The notes: a model not told the origin generated them from the letters alone. Counted from the stretch's first letter, positions 1 to 9,061 are shown. The stretch: DNA of 64,000 bases from Ohtaekwangia kribbensis (GCF_042676245.1 NZ_JBHTKA010000014.1:1-64000), one strand, 5' to 3'. Made by a program: numbers and translations.

Positions 1-43
1 GCTGATGGTACTGGGATAATACCTGGGAGAGTAAGTCGTTGCC
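1..43 (+). rRNA. rrf: 5S rRNA, 3' end only (partial)
   Basis: The first 43 bases read as the 3' arm of a Bacteroidota 5S rRNA: a GATGGTACTGGG segment, then GGGAGAGTAAGTCG, then a short GCC end. This corresponds to the loop E/helix IV and helix I part of 5S rRNA. The 5' two thirds lie outside the window. An intrinsic terminator follows 14 bases later, as expected at the end of an rRNA operon. The call rests on recognised consensus, not on an alignment. Confidence 0.85.
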
Positions 44-56
44 TTTCTTTTAACAC

Positions 57-88
57 AAGCCTTTGATAGAAATATCAAAGGCTTTTTT
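57..88 (+). terminator. Intrinsic terminator of the rRNA operon
   Basis: A perfect 11-bp stem (57-67 with 74-84) has a 6-base loop and runs into a T tract at 83-88. It lies directly downstream of the 5S rRNA end and closes the rRNA operon. Confidence 0.9.
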
Positions 89-383
89 GTTTTATGGGCC
101 TTCCAAAACTCTAAGTATAGATACCTATCTCCGGAGATAACTCCTTATCCTCCACGAGAAATCTACCGAAAACAACAAGACAAAGAATACTCGTAAGTGA
201 GAATAATAATAATAATACAACTCACGCTCCTCTGAAAAATCAACCAATAAGAATAGTTTAAAGAACTAGCTCTAATGCGAGCTCCACAAAACTCTACTGA
301 ATAACCGAATCGGTAATGGTTAGCGTAGAACCGTTTAAGATAGTATGGCCACTATATTTAGAGTGATTAATTAGTCATCGGGA
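89..383. other. Intergenic stretch, no feature seen
   Basis: About 295 bp lie between the rRNA terminator and the 3' end of the convergent sensor kinase gene. I see no ORF with coding character, no tRNA and no clear repeat. The AT-rich stretch around 205-220 is not interpretable by eye. Confidence 0.5.
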
Positions 384-2450
384 TTACTTACCCGGAAACC
401 GAATTATAAACTCACTACCCTTTCCTTGTTCAGATATCAATTCAATTTTTCCTTTGAGACGATCAACAAGAGTTTTTACAATGGCGAGTCCTAAACCGTT
501 GGAGGTTTCGCCTGCAGTTGGGCGGGCACTTAGTTTTTTGAATTTCTGAAATAGATGTGTCTTGTCACTTTCTGAAAAACCGGGGCCGTGATCTTTCACC
601 GAGATCCAGAAATCAGAAGATGAATGGCCGGCAGAAACCTCAATCGAAGAATTCTTTTTAGAAAACTTAATAGCGTTTGAAATAAGATTGTCTACAATCC
701 GGTTAAGGTAATCTTTATCGATTCGAACTTCATCGTTGTTAATCTTAGTGATGTGCAGATGTATATTCTTAGATTCAGCAGACGGACCAAAAGCATCAAT
801 CTTCTCTAATAAGAACTGACTGATGTCAAAATTTGAAAAATTAGGAGCCGCGTTTTCTTCTAGCATGTGTACATCAAGCAGATCTTTAATTAGGTCAAGA
901 CCAGCCTGTGTTGCATCCTTTGTCATTTGAAGATATACTTTTTGTTCGTCTGGTAACTTGCCTTCCAGTTCCATCAGATCAGCTATACCCTTTATTCTGT
1001 TAAGGGGAGATTTCAGATCGTGGGCAACAATACTCATCAGGGTATCTTTTTCGTGGTTGAGATCTGATAACTCCTGATTTCTGCGGAACAGATTTTCGTT
1101 TTGCTGAATGATCTCTTCGCGTTGGTTCGCTATAAATTGATTTTGCTGTCCGAGTTTCTCGTTAATTTCTCTTCGCTTTTTGTCATTACGCCATTGTACA
1201 AAACCAAGTATACTGCCAAAAACAATTACCACGATGAGAATTATATTCTGAAGCTTTTGTTGCTTGATAATCGCCTCACTTTTTTCATCATTCGCTTTGA
1301 GTAATTGATTTTCCTGTTCCTTTCGTTGAATCTCAATTTCAAATTGAAGACGCTCCACTTGTCGGGTGAGGTCAAGGTCCTTGATGGAGTCTTTTAGTAT
1401 AAGATATTGATTGTGGTGTTGAAGGCTGCTCACCTTGTCGTGTTGCTGTTCTGATAATCTCCATAACCAATAGTAAGCATCCATCTTGGAGGAGAGATCA
1501 TTTGACTGAGCGGCCATGGTGAGCGCGATGTTTAAATACTTTTTAGCTTCACCAAGTTCTCCCTTTGTAAACTTGATTTGTCCGAGCATGAGATAGGCCT
1601 GGGGAAGCATGCGCACAGCATTCTTTTTAAGCATCACATTTAGTCCTTCAAGACATATAGCCTCTGCCTCCTGCAACAATCCTTTACTTAAATAACTATC
1701 GGCTATATAGGTCTTGATGTCTGCAAGGTTTATTTCATCGTGGATGATGCGACCCGCAGAGTCTGCCAGATGGAGATAGTGAAGGGCTTTATCGTGCTCG
1801 TTGGTTTCCTGAAACAATCGTCCTAACTGAGCAAGTGCTGACATAATATCGCGCGTGTTTCCTAGCGATAATCTGATGTTATAGGCTTTCTTGAAATTAC
1901 TCTCTGCCTTCGCGTGATCGTGCTGAAGTTTATACAAGGCCGCAAGACTCTGGTAAGTATAGGCCAAACCAGAGAGATCATTGACTGCCTCAAACAACGA
2001 TAACGCACGAATAAAATGTTCATACGATCGGGAGAGTAATCCCTGTTCAAAGAAAAGACGTCCTAAGTTATTATGAGTATGTGCGATCTGTGATGAATCT
2101 TTTTGTGCAGTCGATACCCGCAGAGCCTCATCATACTTTTCGAAAGCTGTTATGCGATTACCTTTGTAGTTATAGGCAACGCCCATAAAGTTTAGTGGTT
2201 CAGCAAGGCCCTTGCTAAGATTTAGTTTCTTGCCAAGTGCTACAGCTTTTTGCGAATAGTAAATTGTACTGTCGGGATTAGCCCAGCGATGCTCCCAGGC
2301 TAAGTCGCTAAGCAATTCGAATTTACGCTGGTCTTCTGTCGGATGGGACTTAATACTTTTGTGAAGGCTATCGATTAACTGAACATTTTGAGAAAAAGAA
2401 AACGTACCGCAGAATAGCAGGAACGAGAGGATAATAAATTTTTTGTTCAC
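384..2450 (-). CDS. TPR-containing sensor histidine kinase
   Basis: This 688-aa protein has a signal peptide (about residues 1-20, ending FSFSQ). A periplasmic part of several TPR helices follows (about 40-340). Next come a coiled coil and one membrane helix near residue 400-420 (IILIVVIVFGSILGF). A second coiled coil leads to HisKA with the H-box AHDLKSPLNRIKGI (phospho-acceptor His about 475) and a C-terminal HATPase with N box DNLISNAIKFS, G1 box DHGPGFS and G2 box NGLGLAIV. All catalytic boxes are intact. This layout is common in Bacteroidota, where the TPR region is thought to sense through protein contacts. No response regulator lies next to it, so the partner is unknown. It sits 78 bp downstream of the MFS gene on the same strand and could be co-transcribed with it. 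Confidence 0.9.
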   Translation of the reverse strand: MNKKFIILSFLLFCGTFSFSQNVQLIDSLHKSIKSHPTEDQRKFELLSDLAWEHRWANPDSTIYYSQKAVALGKKLNLSKGLAEPLNFMGVAYNYKGNRITAFEKYDEALRVSTAQKDSSQIAHTHNNLGRLFFEQGLLSRSYEHFIRALSLFEAVNDLSGLAYTYQSLAALYKLQHDHAKAESNFKKAYNIRLSLGNTRDIMSALAQLGRLFQETNEHDKALHYLHLADSAGRIIHDEINLADIKTYIADSYLSKGLLQEAEAICLEGLNVMLKKNAVRMLPQAYLMLGQIKFTKGELGEAKKYLNIALTMAAQSNDLSSKMDAYYWLWRLSEQQHDKVSSLQHHNQYLILKDSIKDLDLTRQVERLQFEIEIQRKEQENQLLKANDEKSEAIIKQQKLQNIILIVVIVFGSILGFVQWRNDKKRREINEKLGQQNQFIANQREEIIQQNENLFRRNQELSDLNHEKDTLMSIVAHDLKSPLNRIKGIADLMELEGKLPDEQKVYLQMTKDATQAGLDLIKDLLDVHMLEENAAPNFSNFDISQFLLEKIDAFGPSAESKNIHLHITKINNDEVRIDKDYLNRIVDNLISNAIKFSKKNSSIEVSAGHSSSDFWISVKDHGPGFSESDKTHLFQKFKKLSARPTAGETSNGLGLAIVKTLVDRLKGKIELISEQGKGSEFIIRFPGK

Positions 2451-2528
2451 TACGGGTCGGGGTCTTTTACAAATAGAAAGATTGGAATAAACTTACTATT
2501 TCCCAAACGCAAAGTGAAACCAGATAGG

Positions 2529-3824
2529 TTAATCTTCTTCTACAAAATTCATATCGCGGCCATACGTTTCGTCAATGAAACGCAACGCTACCAGGGCAAT
2601 CACTACGGTAGTAACGCCCACGATCAGCGCACCATAAATCATACCTGTACTCTTGGCAGCGGCATCACCTAACGATGGCCTATAGTAGGCATGGAGATTA
2701 TCGCGCAGAAATTTAAATAGCAACGTAAGAGGAATAACCGTTCCCCTTATAAAGTTCGGAACAGAAGTAGCGACTGTCGATCGAAGATTAGTACCAAACT
2801 GCTCTGCAGCAATGGTAACAAACAATGCCCAGTAGCCTATACCAACACCCAGTATAAAACATGTCACATAAAAGAAATTTGCATCTCTAACAGGTGTGAA
2901 CAAATAGAACACGATAAAGCAAAGCGTAAGCAGTATAAATATGAATACAATCTTCTTTCGCGATTTGAATATCTGGCTCGAGAAACCACTGGCAAGATCG
3001 CCAACCGCAAGCCCTATGTAACTATACATAATGGCATTACCAGGAGTAATTTTTCCATCGATGGAAAGCGCTGTCGCAAATTCAGTAGAGAATGTTACCA
3101 GTATGCCGATAACATACCAGATGGGTAAACCTATAAATATACACCCGAGAAACTTGATGAGCCTGCTTCGTTTGGTGAACAACTGAAAGAAATTACCACG
3201 GGCTATATTTTGCTGTTTTGATTCAATGAATATACGCGATTCGAAAACACTCACGCGGGCGATCAGTAACAACAGTCCCATACCACCACCCACGAAGTAT
3301 GATATCTGCCACGACTCAAAGGATGATGAGACAAATTTAGTCTGCGATACCAGGTTGCCCACCACAGCGCCCATCAGTCCTACCGTTGCAATGATGGTGG
3401 TGCCATAACCTCTCAGGTTTGGTGGCAGCGATTCTGATACAAGCGTAACACCTGCACCCAACTCACCCGCTAGTCCTATACCTGCTATAAAGCGCAGTAT
3501 TACATATTGATCTACGGAAGTAACAAAACCGTTGGCAATATTGGCAAGTGAGTATAGCAGTATAGAACCGAATAATACAGACAACCTTCCGCGTTTATCG
3601 CCCATAATTCCCCAAATGATACCACCGACCAACAGGCCTGCCATCTGGATGCGAAGAAGATGCTCACCCTGATCGAACAACTGATCTTCCGGAACTCCCA
3701 ATGAAATGAGACTCGGTCTTCTTACAATGCTGAAAAGAAGCAGATCATATATATCTACAAAATATCCTAAAGCTGCGACAACAACAGGCAGACTCCAGAG
3801 TGGCTTGAACTTGCTTTCGCTCAT
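2529..3824 (-). CDS. MFS transporter, substrate unknown
   Basis: This 431-aa protein with about 12 hydrophobic segments belongs to the major facilitator superfamily. The loop motif GDKRGRLSVLFG between helices 2 and 3 is the MFS motif A. FIAGIGLAGELGAG and LPPNLRGYG recall the metabolite:H+ symporter/sugar porter branch. The N-terminus has an acidic first helix (GYFVDIYDLLLF), typical of proton-coupled symporters. The start codon overlaps the stop of the upstream 56-aa ORF (ATGA), so the two are probably translationally coupled. Substrate cannot be told from sequence. Confidence 0.9.
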   Translation of the reverse strand: MSESKFKPLWSLPVVVAALGYFVDIYDLLLFSIVRRPSLISLGVPEDQLFDQGEHLLRIQMAGLLVGGIIWGIMGDKRGRLSVLFGSILLYSLANIANGFVTSVDQYVILRFIAGIGLAGELGAGVTLVSESLPPNLRGYGTTIIATVGLMGAVVGNLVSQTKFVSSSFESWQISYFVGGGMGLLLLIARVSVFESRIFIESKQQNIARGNFFQLFTKRSRLIKFLGCIFIGLPIWYVIGILVTFSTEFATALSIDGKITPGNAIMYSYIGLAVGDLASGFSSQIFKSRKKIVFIFILLTLCFIVFYLFTPVRDANFFYVTCFILGVGIGYWALFVTIAAEQFGTNLRSTVATSVPNFIRGTVIPLTLLFKFLRDNLHAYYRPSLGDAAAKSTGMIYGALIVGVTTVVIALVALRFIDETYGRDMNFVEED

Positions 3825-3991
3825 AACTTATTCTTTCCTATAAAATAATATAAGATAGGTCCGAGTACAGGTAGAAATACTACTGCAATAATCCAGAGAA
3901 TCTTCTTTTCAGTTTCCTTGTTGCTGCGAAGTATATCTACAATCACCAATATATCAATGATCAGAATGAGGAGTGATATGAATCTTCCCAT
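3821..3991 (-). CDS. Small PLDc_N-like membrane protein (56 aa)
   Basis: A 56-codon ORF fills the gap between the OmpA-like gene and the MFS gene. It begins MGRFISLLILIIDILVIVDI, has a short charged loop (RSNKETEKK), then WIIAVVFLPVLGPILYYFIG, and ends in a basic tail. Two helices around a charged loop, with the W-x7-P-x2-GP-x2-Y-x3-G pattern, match the phospholipase D nuclease N-terminal (PLDc_N) family, which is often found as stand-alone small inner-membrane proteins. Its TGA stop overlaps the MFS ATG and its start is 13 bp from the stop of the OmpA-like gene. Both the operon packing and the family pattern support a real gene. Its function is unknown. Confidence 0.8.
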   Translation of the reverse strand: MGRFISLLILIIDILVIVDILRSNKETEKKILWIIAVVFLPVLGPILYYFIGKNKL

Positions 3992-4004
3992 AGTATATAT
4001 AGTA

Positions 4005-4952
4005 TCAGTTGGTTTCTAATATTCTGAAAAGTTCATCGAGGTCAGGCGTAATAATAATCTCTGTCCTGCGATTCTTCTGTTTGTTTTGCTCGGTATCATT
4101 TGCTGACAATGGAACAAATTCACCTCGACCTGACGCAGTAACCTGCTTGGGAGATACACCTGCTTTTGTCAGGATCTTTGTGATGGATGTAGCACGCATC
4201 ACGCTAAGGTCCCAGTTATCTTGCATATACTGCGACTTCTTCGAGATCGGTACATTGTCTGTATGCCCTTCCACCATGATGTTAATGTCCTTCTGATCTT
4301 TTATAGCTTTGGCCAGTTGCTGCAGTGCGGTAACGCCTTTTGCATCTACCTCTATACTACCGGAACCAAAAAGCAATTGCTCGGCAAGCGATACATATAC
4401 TTTTCCGTTCTTCACTTTCACCGTAATGTCGTTCTCTTTGAAATTCAGCAGGGCATTGCTGATCTTGTTTTTCAAGTCCTGTACAAATTTATCTTTGTTG
4501 GCCAGCACCTGTTCAAGCTCCTGTACTTTCTTTTCGCGTTCAGCAAGACTATTGCTCAGCGAGTCATTCTCACGTTTGGTTTTATCAAGATGCTGCTGTA
4601 TAGCCTGCAGTTGTTCTTGTTGCTGCACAAGATCGCGCGTTTGCTTACCGCTGCTGGAGAGTAAATTTTTATAGTTGTTGTTTAATTGATTGTGCTCCTT
4701 CTCAAGCCTTGCCAGTTGCTGACTTTTACTTCTCTTCTCCGTTCCAAGCTTGGTTGTATCTTCTTTCAGTTTTTTTAATTGTGCTGAAAGAGAATCAAGA
4801 TCGTTGTTTGCTTTATTCAGTTGGGCCGATCGGTCGGCAAGGTCAGCTTCGGTTCTTATTTTCTGTGCCAGCAGTTCATCATACTTTTTTTTGCTGACAA
4901 TACAGGATGAAAAAATGAGGGTGATAAAAAATGCGAATAATGCTTGCTTCAT
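4005..4952 (-). CDS. OmpA-family peptidoglycan-binding lipoprotein with coiled coil
   Basis: This 315-aa lipoprotein has its lipobox cysteine at residue 17 (LIFSSC). A long Lys/Glu/Gln-rich coiled coil spans about residues 20-165, followed by a C-terminal OmpA domain at about 190-305. The OmpA signature is clear: MVEGHTDNVPI, then LSVMRATSITKIL, then ASGRGEFVP and NRRTEIIITP, covering the Asp and Arg that bind diaminopimelate. Such proteins anchor the outer membrane to peptidoglycan. It is the first gene of a tight minus-strand group with the PLDc_N-like protein and the MFS transporter. A 199-bp gap separates it from the divergent gene at 5152. Confidence 0.92.
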   Translation of the reverse strand: MKQALFAFFITLIFSSCIVSKKKYDELLAQKIRTEADLADRSAQLNKANNDLDSLSAQLKKLKEDTTKLGTEKRSKSQQLARLEKEHNQLNNNYKNLLSSSGKQTRDLVQQQEQLQAIQQHLDKTKRENDSLSNSLAEREKKVQELEQVLANKDKFVQDLKNKISNALLNFKENDITVKVKNGKVYVSLAEQLLFGSGSIEVDAKGVTALQQLAKAIKDQKDINIMVEGHTDNVPISKKSQYMQDNWDLSVMRATSITKILTKAGVSPKQVTASGRGEFVPLSANDTEQNKQKNRRTEIIITPDLDELFRILETN

Positions 4953-5151
4953 AGGTTAAGACTGCGTTCAAAAAATAGTGACCCAAATTAATAATTATTA
5001 TTCACTTCCAACCATCCTTATAGTCTTTGTGTCTAATGCACGAACTGAAATAATTCAGTTTCTTTTGAAACCCGCCTGAACCGTTTTTCCGTAAAAGGAG
5101 CTATTGAATTTTTTTAACCTATAGAAAACATTTTTCTAAAATAAAACCCTT

Positions 5152-6252
5152 ATGATTATTACAAAAAGACTGCTCTCCCTCGCAGCCCTTGCTGCCGTTA
5201 TCGGATTTACTTCGTGTGATAGTGATGACGATGATCAAAAAGACAGCACACAGCTTTCGAAGACGGAAGCAAAAGCTAAAATCTCTTCGTTCAATTCAAA
5301 TGCAAAAACAGATTTACAGGATCTTTCCGATGCCGATGGATTAAAGGCAATTAAAGATCTTTTTGATTTGGTAGAAACGGATGATCCCTTTGGCCGCGTA
5401 GGTGCCGATCGAAAGAAACTCCGTCATTTCTTTCAGCAAAAAGGTAAAGACCTCAAGAGTATATTTACTAAAAATACAGCCGGCCGTACAGCCGAAGAGT
5501 CTTTTAATTTCGAAGCAAACCTTGGTGTATATGCATGGAACCCCGAGCTTGGCGAAGCAGGTGAGTTTGAGTATATCAGCGATGCTGAAGTAATTGAGAT
5601 TCAATTCCCGACGGAAGGTTCAGCCACCAATGATGCTAAGCTTACGCTGACAGACTATAGCGAAATAGAATTCTATGATGAAGAGTTTGAAGAAACATAC
5701 TACGAGCCAACGTTATTGAATGCTTCGCTGCATGTAGACCAGGTTAAAGTAGCATCTATATACCTGGAAGCTGAATGGAACCAGGATGGTTTCCCGCTGG
5801 CAGCATCGCTAATGATCCAGGTGGCTCCTTACAAACTCAACATCGAGTTTGACGACAGCTCCACTACATCATCATACATAAACATTTCACTCTTGCAAAA
5901 TCAGGAAACGTTAATAGCCACCGCAGCAACTGTAAAGTATAAAGATGCTTCAAAAGCAGAAGGAAGTCTTTCGAGCATTGAAGGATATGTGCAGATTGAA
6001 AATCTGAAAGTACAGGGCACCATAAACGGTGATGCACTGAACGAACAGGAAGTTAACTGGAACGATGCTATAAAGCTTGCGCTGTATGATGGCGATAAAA
6101 AGTTAGGTGACATTGTTCATGTTGATGAAGACGGAGCCTATGTAGCTTACTTGCAGTATGCTGATGGTTCGAAAGAAAAACTGGAAACTGTGCTTCAGCC
6201 TGTTGTAGATGAAATTGAAAATCTCAAGCAGGACCTGGAAATCAACAGCTGA
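5152..6252 (+). CDS. Hypothetical surface lipoprotein
   Basis: The 366-aa protein starts with a lipoprotein signal peptide, with the lipobox cysteine at residue 22 (GFTSC). It is followed immediately by DSDDDDQ. Acidic runs of this type just after the cysteine act as surface-export signals in Bacteroidota, so the protein is probably exposed on the cell surface. The rest is acidic and rich in beta-type sequence, with no domain I recognise. Short alternating segments (ASLHVDQVKVASIYLEAEW; EGYVQIENLKVQGTINGD) suggest a repetitive beta-sheet fold. It stands alone, followed by a terminator at 6277. Confidence 0.8.
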   Translation: MIITKRLLSLAALAAVIGFTSCDSDDDDQKDSTQLSKTEAKAKISSFNSNAKTDLQDLSDADGLKAIKDLFDLVETDDPFGRVGADRKKLRHFFQQKGKDLKSIFTKNTAGRTAEESFNFEANLGVYAWNPELGEAGEFEYISDAEVIEIQFPTEGSATNDAKLTLTDYSEIEFYDEEFEETYYEPTLLNASLHVDQVKVASIYLEAEWNQDGFPLAASLMIQVAPYKLNIEFDDSSTTSSYINISLLQNQETLIATAATVKYKDASKAEGSLSSIEGYVQIENLKVQGTINGDALNEQEVNWNDAIKLALYDGDKKLGDIVHVDEDGAYVAYLQYADGSKEKLETVLQPVVDEIENLKQDLEINS

Positions 6253-6276
6253 TATATAGTTTATAAGGTTTATGAG

Positions 6277-6307
6277 AAAGGGCTGCATTTGCAGCCTTTT
6301 TTTATTT
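6277..6307 (+). terminator. Intrinsic terminator after the surface lipoprotein gene
   Basis: A GGCTGC/GCAGCC stem with a 4-base loop (6281-6296) is extended by AAAG/TTTT pairing and followed by a run of seven T. It lies 25 bp after the stop codon. Confidence 0.85.
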
Positions 6308-6376
6308 CTTTTATCGCACAACTATAGGAAAGATGTTCTTATTCGTTACTTTCAATGAATTAAAAATCTGAATAAC

Positions 6377-7234
6377 ATGGAAGGAATGTTAAAACCCGGA
6401 AGCTTAAAAGATAAAACTATTATTGTTACCGGTGGTGGTACCGGACTTGGTCGTTCTATGGGAAAGTACTTCCTGGAACTGGGCGCAAACCTGGTGATCA
6501 CCAGCCGTAAAAAAGATGTGCTCGATAAAGCTGCCGATGAGTTGATGAAAGAAACAGGCGGCAAAGTATTGGCAGTAGCCTGTGATGTGCGCAAGTATGA
6601 AGAGATCGATAATGTTATTAAAACAACCGAAGCCACCTTTGGACAGATACACGGAGTGCTCAATAATGCAGCCGGTAATTTTATAAGTCCTACCGAGCGA
6701 CTTTCGCATCGTGCGTTTGATATAGTAGTAGATATAGTATTGAAAGGTACATATTATACAACGCTCGCAGCCGGCAAGAACTGGATCGCTAAACAACAAC
6801 CCGGAGTTTTCCTAAATATAGTTACTACCTATGCATGGACAGGCTCAGGGTATGTAGTGCCTTCTGCATGTGGTAAGGCTGGTGTGCTGGCACTGACTCG
6901 TTCACTGGCAGTAGAGTGGGCTAAATATAAAATCAGAAGTAATGCTATAGCTCCGGGACCTTTTCCAACAGAAGGTGCATGGAGTCGTTTATTACCCGGA
7001 GAGCTTGTACAAAAATTTGATCCGGCGCAACGCGTGCCGCTAAAGCGTGTCGGTGAACATCAGGAGCTGGCTAATCTTGCCGGGTATTTAATGTCTGATT
7101 ATTCTGCCTATGTAAACGGTGAAGTTATCACGATTGATGGTGGTGAATGGCTGCGAAATGGTGGCGAGTTCAGTCACCTCGAAATGGTGCCCGATCCGAT
7201 GTGGGACATGCTTGAGAAGATGCGCGGCAAATAA
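6377..7234 (+). CDS. SDR-family oxidoreductase of the 2,4-dienoyl-CoA reductase type
   Basis: This 285-aa short-chain dehydrogenase has an N-terminal NAD(P)-binding TGGGTGLG motif (about residues 17-24). The sequence NNAAGNF takes the place of the usual NNAG. The classical YxxxK tyrosine position is occupied by serine in VVPSACGKAGV, and PGPFPTEGA follows the substrate loop. The NNAAGNF motif and the Ser-x3-Lys pattern are characteristic of the mitochondrial DECR/peroxisomal-type 2,4-dienoyl-CoA reductases, which reduce 2,4-dienoyl-CoA with NADPH during degradation of unsaturated fatty acids. The serine is therefore a family trait, not damage. It precedes bioF by 58 bp, but no pathway link to biotin is needed. 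Exact substrate is inferred. Confidence 0.85.
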   Translation: MEGMLKPGSLKDKTIIVTGGGTGLGRSMGKYFLELGANLVITSRKKDVLDKAADELMKETGGKVLAVACDVRKYEEIDNVIKTTEATFGQIHGVLNNAAGNFISPTERLSHRAFDIVVDIVLKGTYYTTLAAGKNWIAKQQPGVFLNIVTTYAWTGSGYVVPSACGKAGVLALTRSLAVEWAKYKIRSNAIAPGPFPTEGAWSRLLPGELVQKFDPAQRVPLKRVGEHQELANLAGYLMSDYSAYVNGEVITIDGGEWLRNGGEFSHLEMVPDPMWDMLEKMRGK

Positions 7235-7280
7235 TATATACCTTAGCGGGATTACTGCGTATACCTTGATCAAAGATTTA

Positions 7281-7288
7281 TATTTTTG
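7281..7288 (+). promoter_or_regulatory. -7 promoter element TATTTTTG upstream of bioF
   Basis: The octamer matches the Bacteroidota -7 consensus TAnnTTTG. It lies only 4 bp before the bioF ATG, so a transcript from it would have almost no leader. I see no convincing -33 TTTG at the usual 19-bp distance. Confidence 0.45.
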
Positions 7289-7292
7289 AGGC

Positions 7293-8429
7293 ATGGATGA
7301 ATTCAGAAAGCAGTTGCAGGTGCGATTGGACACGCGCGAGCAGGAGGGACTACTTCGTACATTAAAGTATACATCTGCACGGGTTGATTTTACGTCCAAC
7401 GATTACCTCGGGCTGGCCCGTTCGCAGTCGTTGTTCGATCAGATTCATCATGCCCTCGATTCATTCACAACAAAAAGCAATGGTGCTACCGGCTCACGCC
7501 TGCTGGCCGGCAATACAGAATACTATGAATCGGTAGAAGCGAAGCTTGCTGATATTTTTAAAGTAGAAGCTTCGCTGATTCTCAATTCAGGTTATGCAGC
7601 AAACCTCGCAGTACTCTCTTCGTTGCCACAACGAAATGATACGATCCTGTACGATGAACTGGCGCACGCCTGCATCAAAGATGGTGCACGCTTAAGTCTG
7701 GCAAAACGTTTCAGCTTTCGGCACAATGATCTCGAAGATCTCGAAGCAAAACTGAAACGGGCAGAAGGAACTATATATATAGCGGTTGAATCCGTTTATT
7801 CCATGGATGGAGATCAGTGTCCATTGCAGGCATTGGTTACACTGGCCGAAAAGTATAATGCCTTTATCATCCTGGATGAAGCCCATAGCACCGGTGTTTA
7901 CGGTGAGCGCGGAAGCGGACTTGCTGTTTCTGAAAATCTGCACAACCGGATTGCTGTTCGGGTATATACTTTCGGGAAAGCTATGGGTATACATGGTGCC
8001 TGTATAGCAGGAAGTAAGGAGCTAAGAAATTACCTGATAAACTTTGCCAGACCTTTTATTTATACCACAGCCCTGCCGTTGCACAGCGTAGTAGCGATAG
8101 AATGTGCTTTTAATTACCTGCAGGAAAATATATACCTGCAGCAGCAGTTGCAGAAGAACATCCATGCGTATCGCCATGCTGTTCAGTACTTACCCAATAA
8201 AACGGTTAGCCATAGTTCCATCCAGACAGCGATATTTCCGGGTAACGATCATTCAAAAAAGGTTGCAACAGAATTACAGCAGAAAGGTTTTGATGTACGC
8301 CCTATACTTTCGCCAACGGTTCCGAAAGGTTCTGAGCGCCTTCGCATTTGTTTACATACGTTCAACACGCAACCTGAAATCGAAGCACTGACCGGTGCGT
8401 TGAAATCGCTTCATGCTCTAGCGCATTAA
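7293..8429 (+). CDS. bioF: 8-amino-7-oxononanoate synthase
   Basis: The 378-aa fold-type I PLP enzyme condenses pimeloyl-ACP (or -CoA) with L-alanine to 8-amino-7-oxononanoate, the first step in building the biotin rings. Visible motifs are NDYLGLA near the N-terminus, GSRLLAGN, the aspartate motif LDEAHSTGVYGERGSGL and the Schiff-base lysine at residue 229 in TFGKAMGIHGACIAG. Length is normal. Context clinches the family choice between BioF and the related Kbl/HemA enzymes: bioD starts 23 bp downstream and bioA overlaps bioD. The ATG lies directly behind a TAnnTTTG element. bioB, bioC and bioH are not in the window. Confidence 0.95.
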   Translation: MDEFRKQLQVRLDTREQEGLLRTLKYTSARVDFTSNDYLGLARSQSLFDQIHHALDSFTTKSNGATGSRLLAGNTEYYESVEAKLADIFKVEASLILNSGYAANLAVLSSLPQRNDTILYDELAHACIKDGARLSLAKRFSFRHNDLEDLEAKLKRAEGTIYIAVESVYSMDGDQCPLQALVTLAEKYNAFIILDEAHSTGVYGERGSGLAVSENLHNRIAVRVYTFGKAMGIHGACIAGSKELRNYLINFARPFIYTTALPLHSVVAIECAFNYLQENIYLQQQLQKNIHAYRHAVQYLPNKTVSHSSIQTAIFPGNDHSKKVATELQQKGFDVRPILSPTVPKGSERLRICLHTFNTQPEIEALTGALKSLHALAH

Positions 8430-8452
8430 AATTTCCTTGTTAACTTTCGCAC

Positions 8453-9061
8453 ATGAATTACTTTGTCACGGGTATTGATACCGACAGTGGAAAAACATTG
8501 GTGTCTGCTATACTTTGCGAGGCATTGAAGGCCGATTACTGGAAACCTGTGCAAGCGGGATTTCCGCGGGATGCTGATACCGTAAAGAGTCTCACAAGCG
8601 AATCTGTAAAAATATTTCCGGAGGCCTATACATTAAATACACCTGCATCGCCACATGCAGCTGCTGCCATCGATGGCGTTACCATTGAACTTGCAAAGTT
8701 TGTAGCGCCTGATACACAAAATGATTTGGTGATAGAAGGTGCCGGTGGTTGCCTGGTACCGTTGAACGACACAAATTTTGTTATTGATATAGCGCCCGAA
8801 GTTGCCGATGCCGTTATACTGGTAGCCGATCTATACCTCGGCAGTATCAATCACACTTTGTTAACCGTAGAGGCATTGCAAAAAAGAGAGCTTCCTGTAA
8901 AAGGAATAATCTTCAATGGAAAATCAAATCCGGAGAGTGAACGAATCATTCTGCATCACTCCGGCCTGCCGTGCCTCCTGCGAATAACACCGGAAGAAAC
9001 AATCAATCATGAAACCGTAAAGCGTTACGCTGAACGCTTAAAAGAAAATTGGAATGCATAA
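8453..9061 (+). CDS. bioD: Dethiobiotin synthetase
   Basis: The 202-aa ATP-dependent enzyme closes the ureido ring of dethiobiotin using CO2 and 7,8-diaminononanoate. The P-loop GIDTDSGKT occupies residues 7-15. KPVQAG (about 28-33) supplies the conserved Lys near the carbamate site, and VIEGAGGCLVPL is the BioD Mg/ATP motif. Length fits the family, slightly short of the E. coli enzyme. Its 3' end overlaps the start of bioA by 8 bp, so the two should be translationally coupled. Confidence 0.95.
   Translation: MNYFVTGIDTDSGKTLVSAILCEALKADYWKPVQAGFPRDADTVKSLTSESVKIFPEAYTLNTPASPHAAAAIDGVTIELAKFVAPDTQNDLVIEGAGGCLVPLNDTNFVIDIAPEVADAVILVADLYLGSINHTLLTVEALQKRELPVKGIIFNGKSNPESERIILHHSGLPCLLRITPEETINHETVKRYAERLKENWNA

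Noticed and set aside
44..383. tRNA genes after the rRNA operon
   Set aside because: I looked for cloverleaf-forming arms and GGTTCRA-type T loops and saw none.
4221..4674. Long plus-strand frames opposite the OmpA-like gene
   Set aside because: They are antisense shadows of the coiled-coil region, rich in Cys/Ser/Phe/Leu, with no family resemblance.
6800..6900. Missing tyrosine in the SDR YxxxK motif
   Set aside because: Serine at this position together with NNAAGNF is a known trait of the 2,4-dienoyl-CoA reductase branch, so it is not a lesion.
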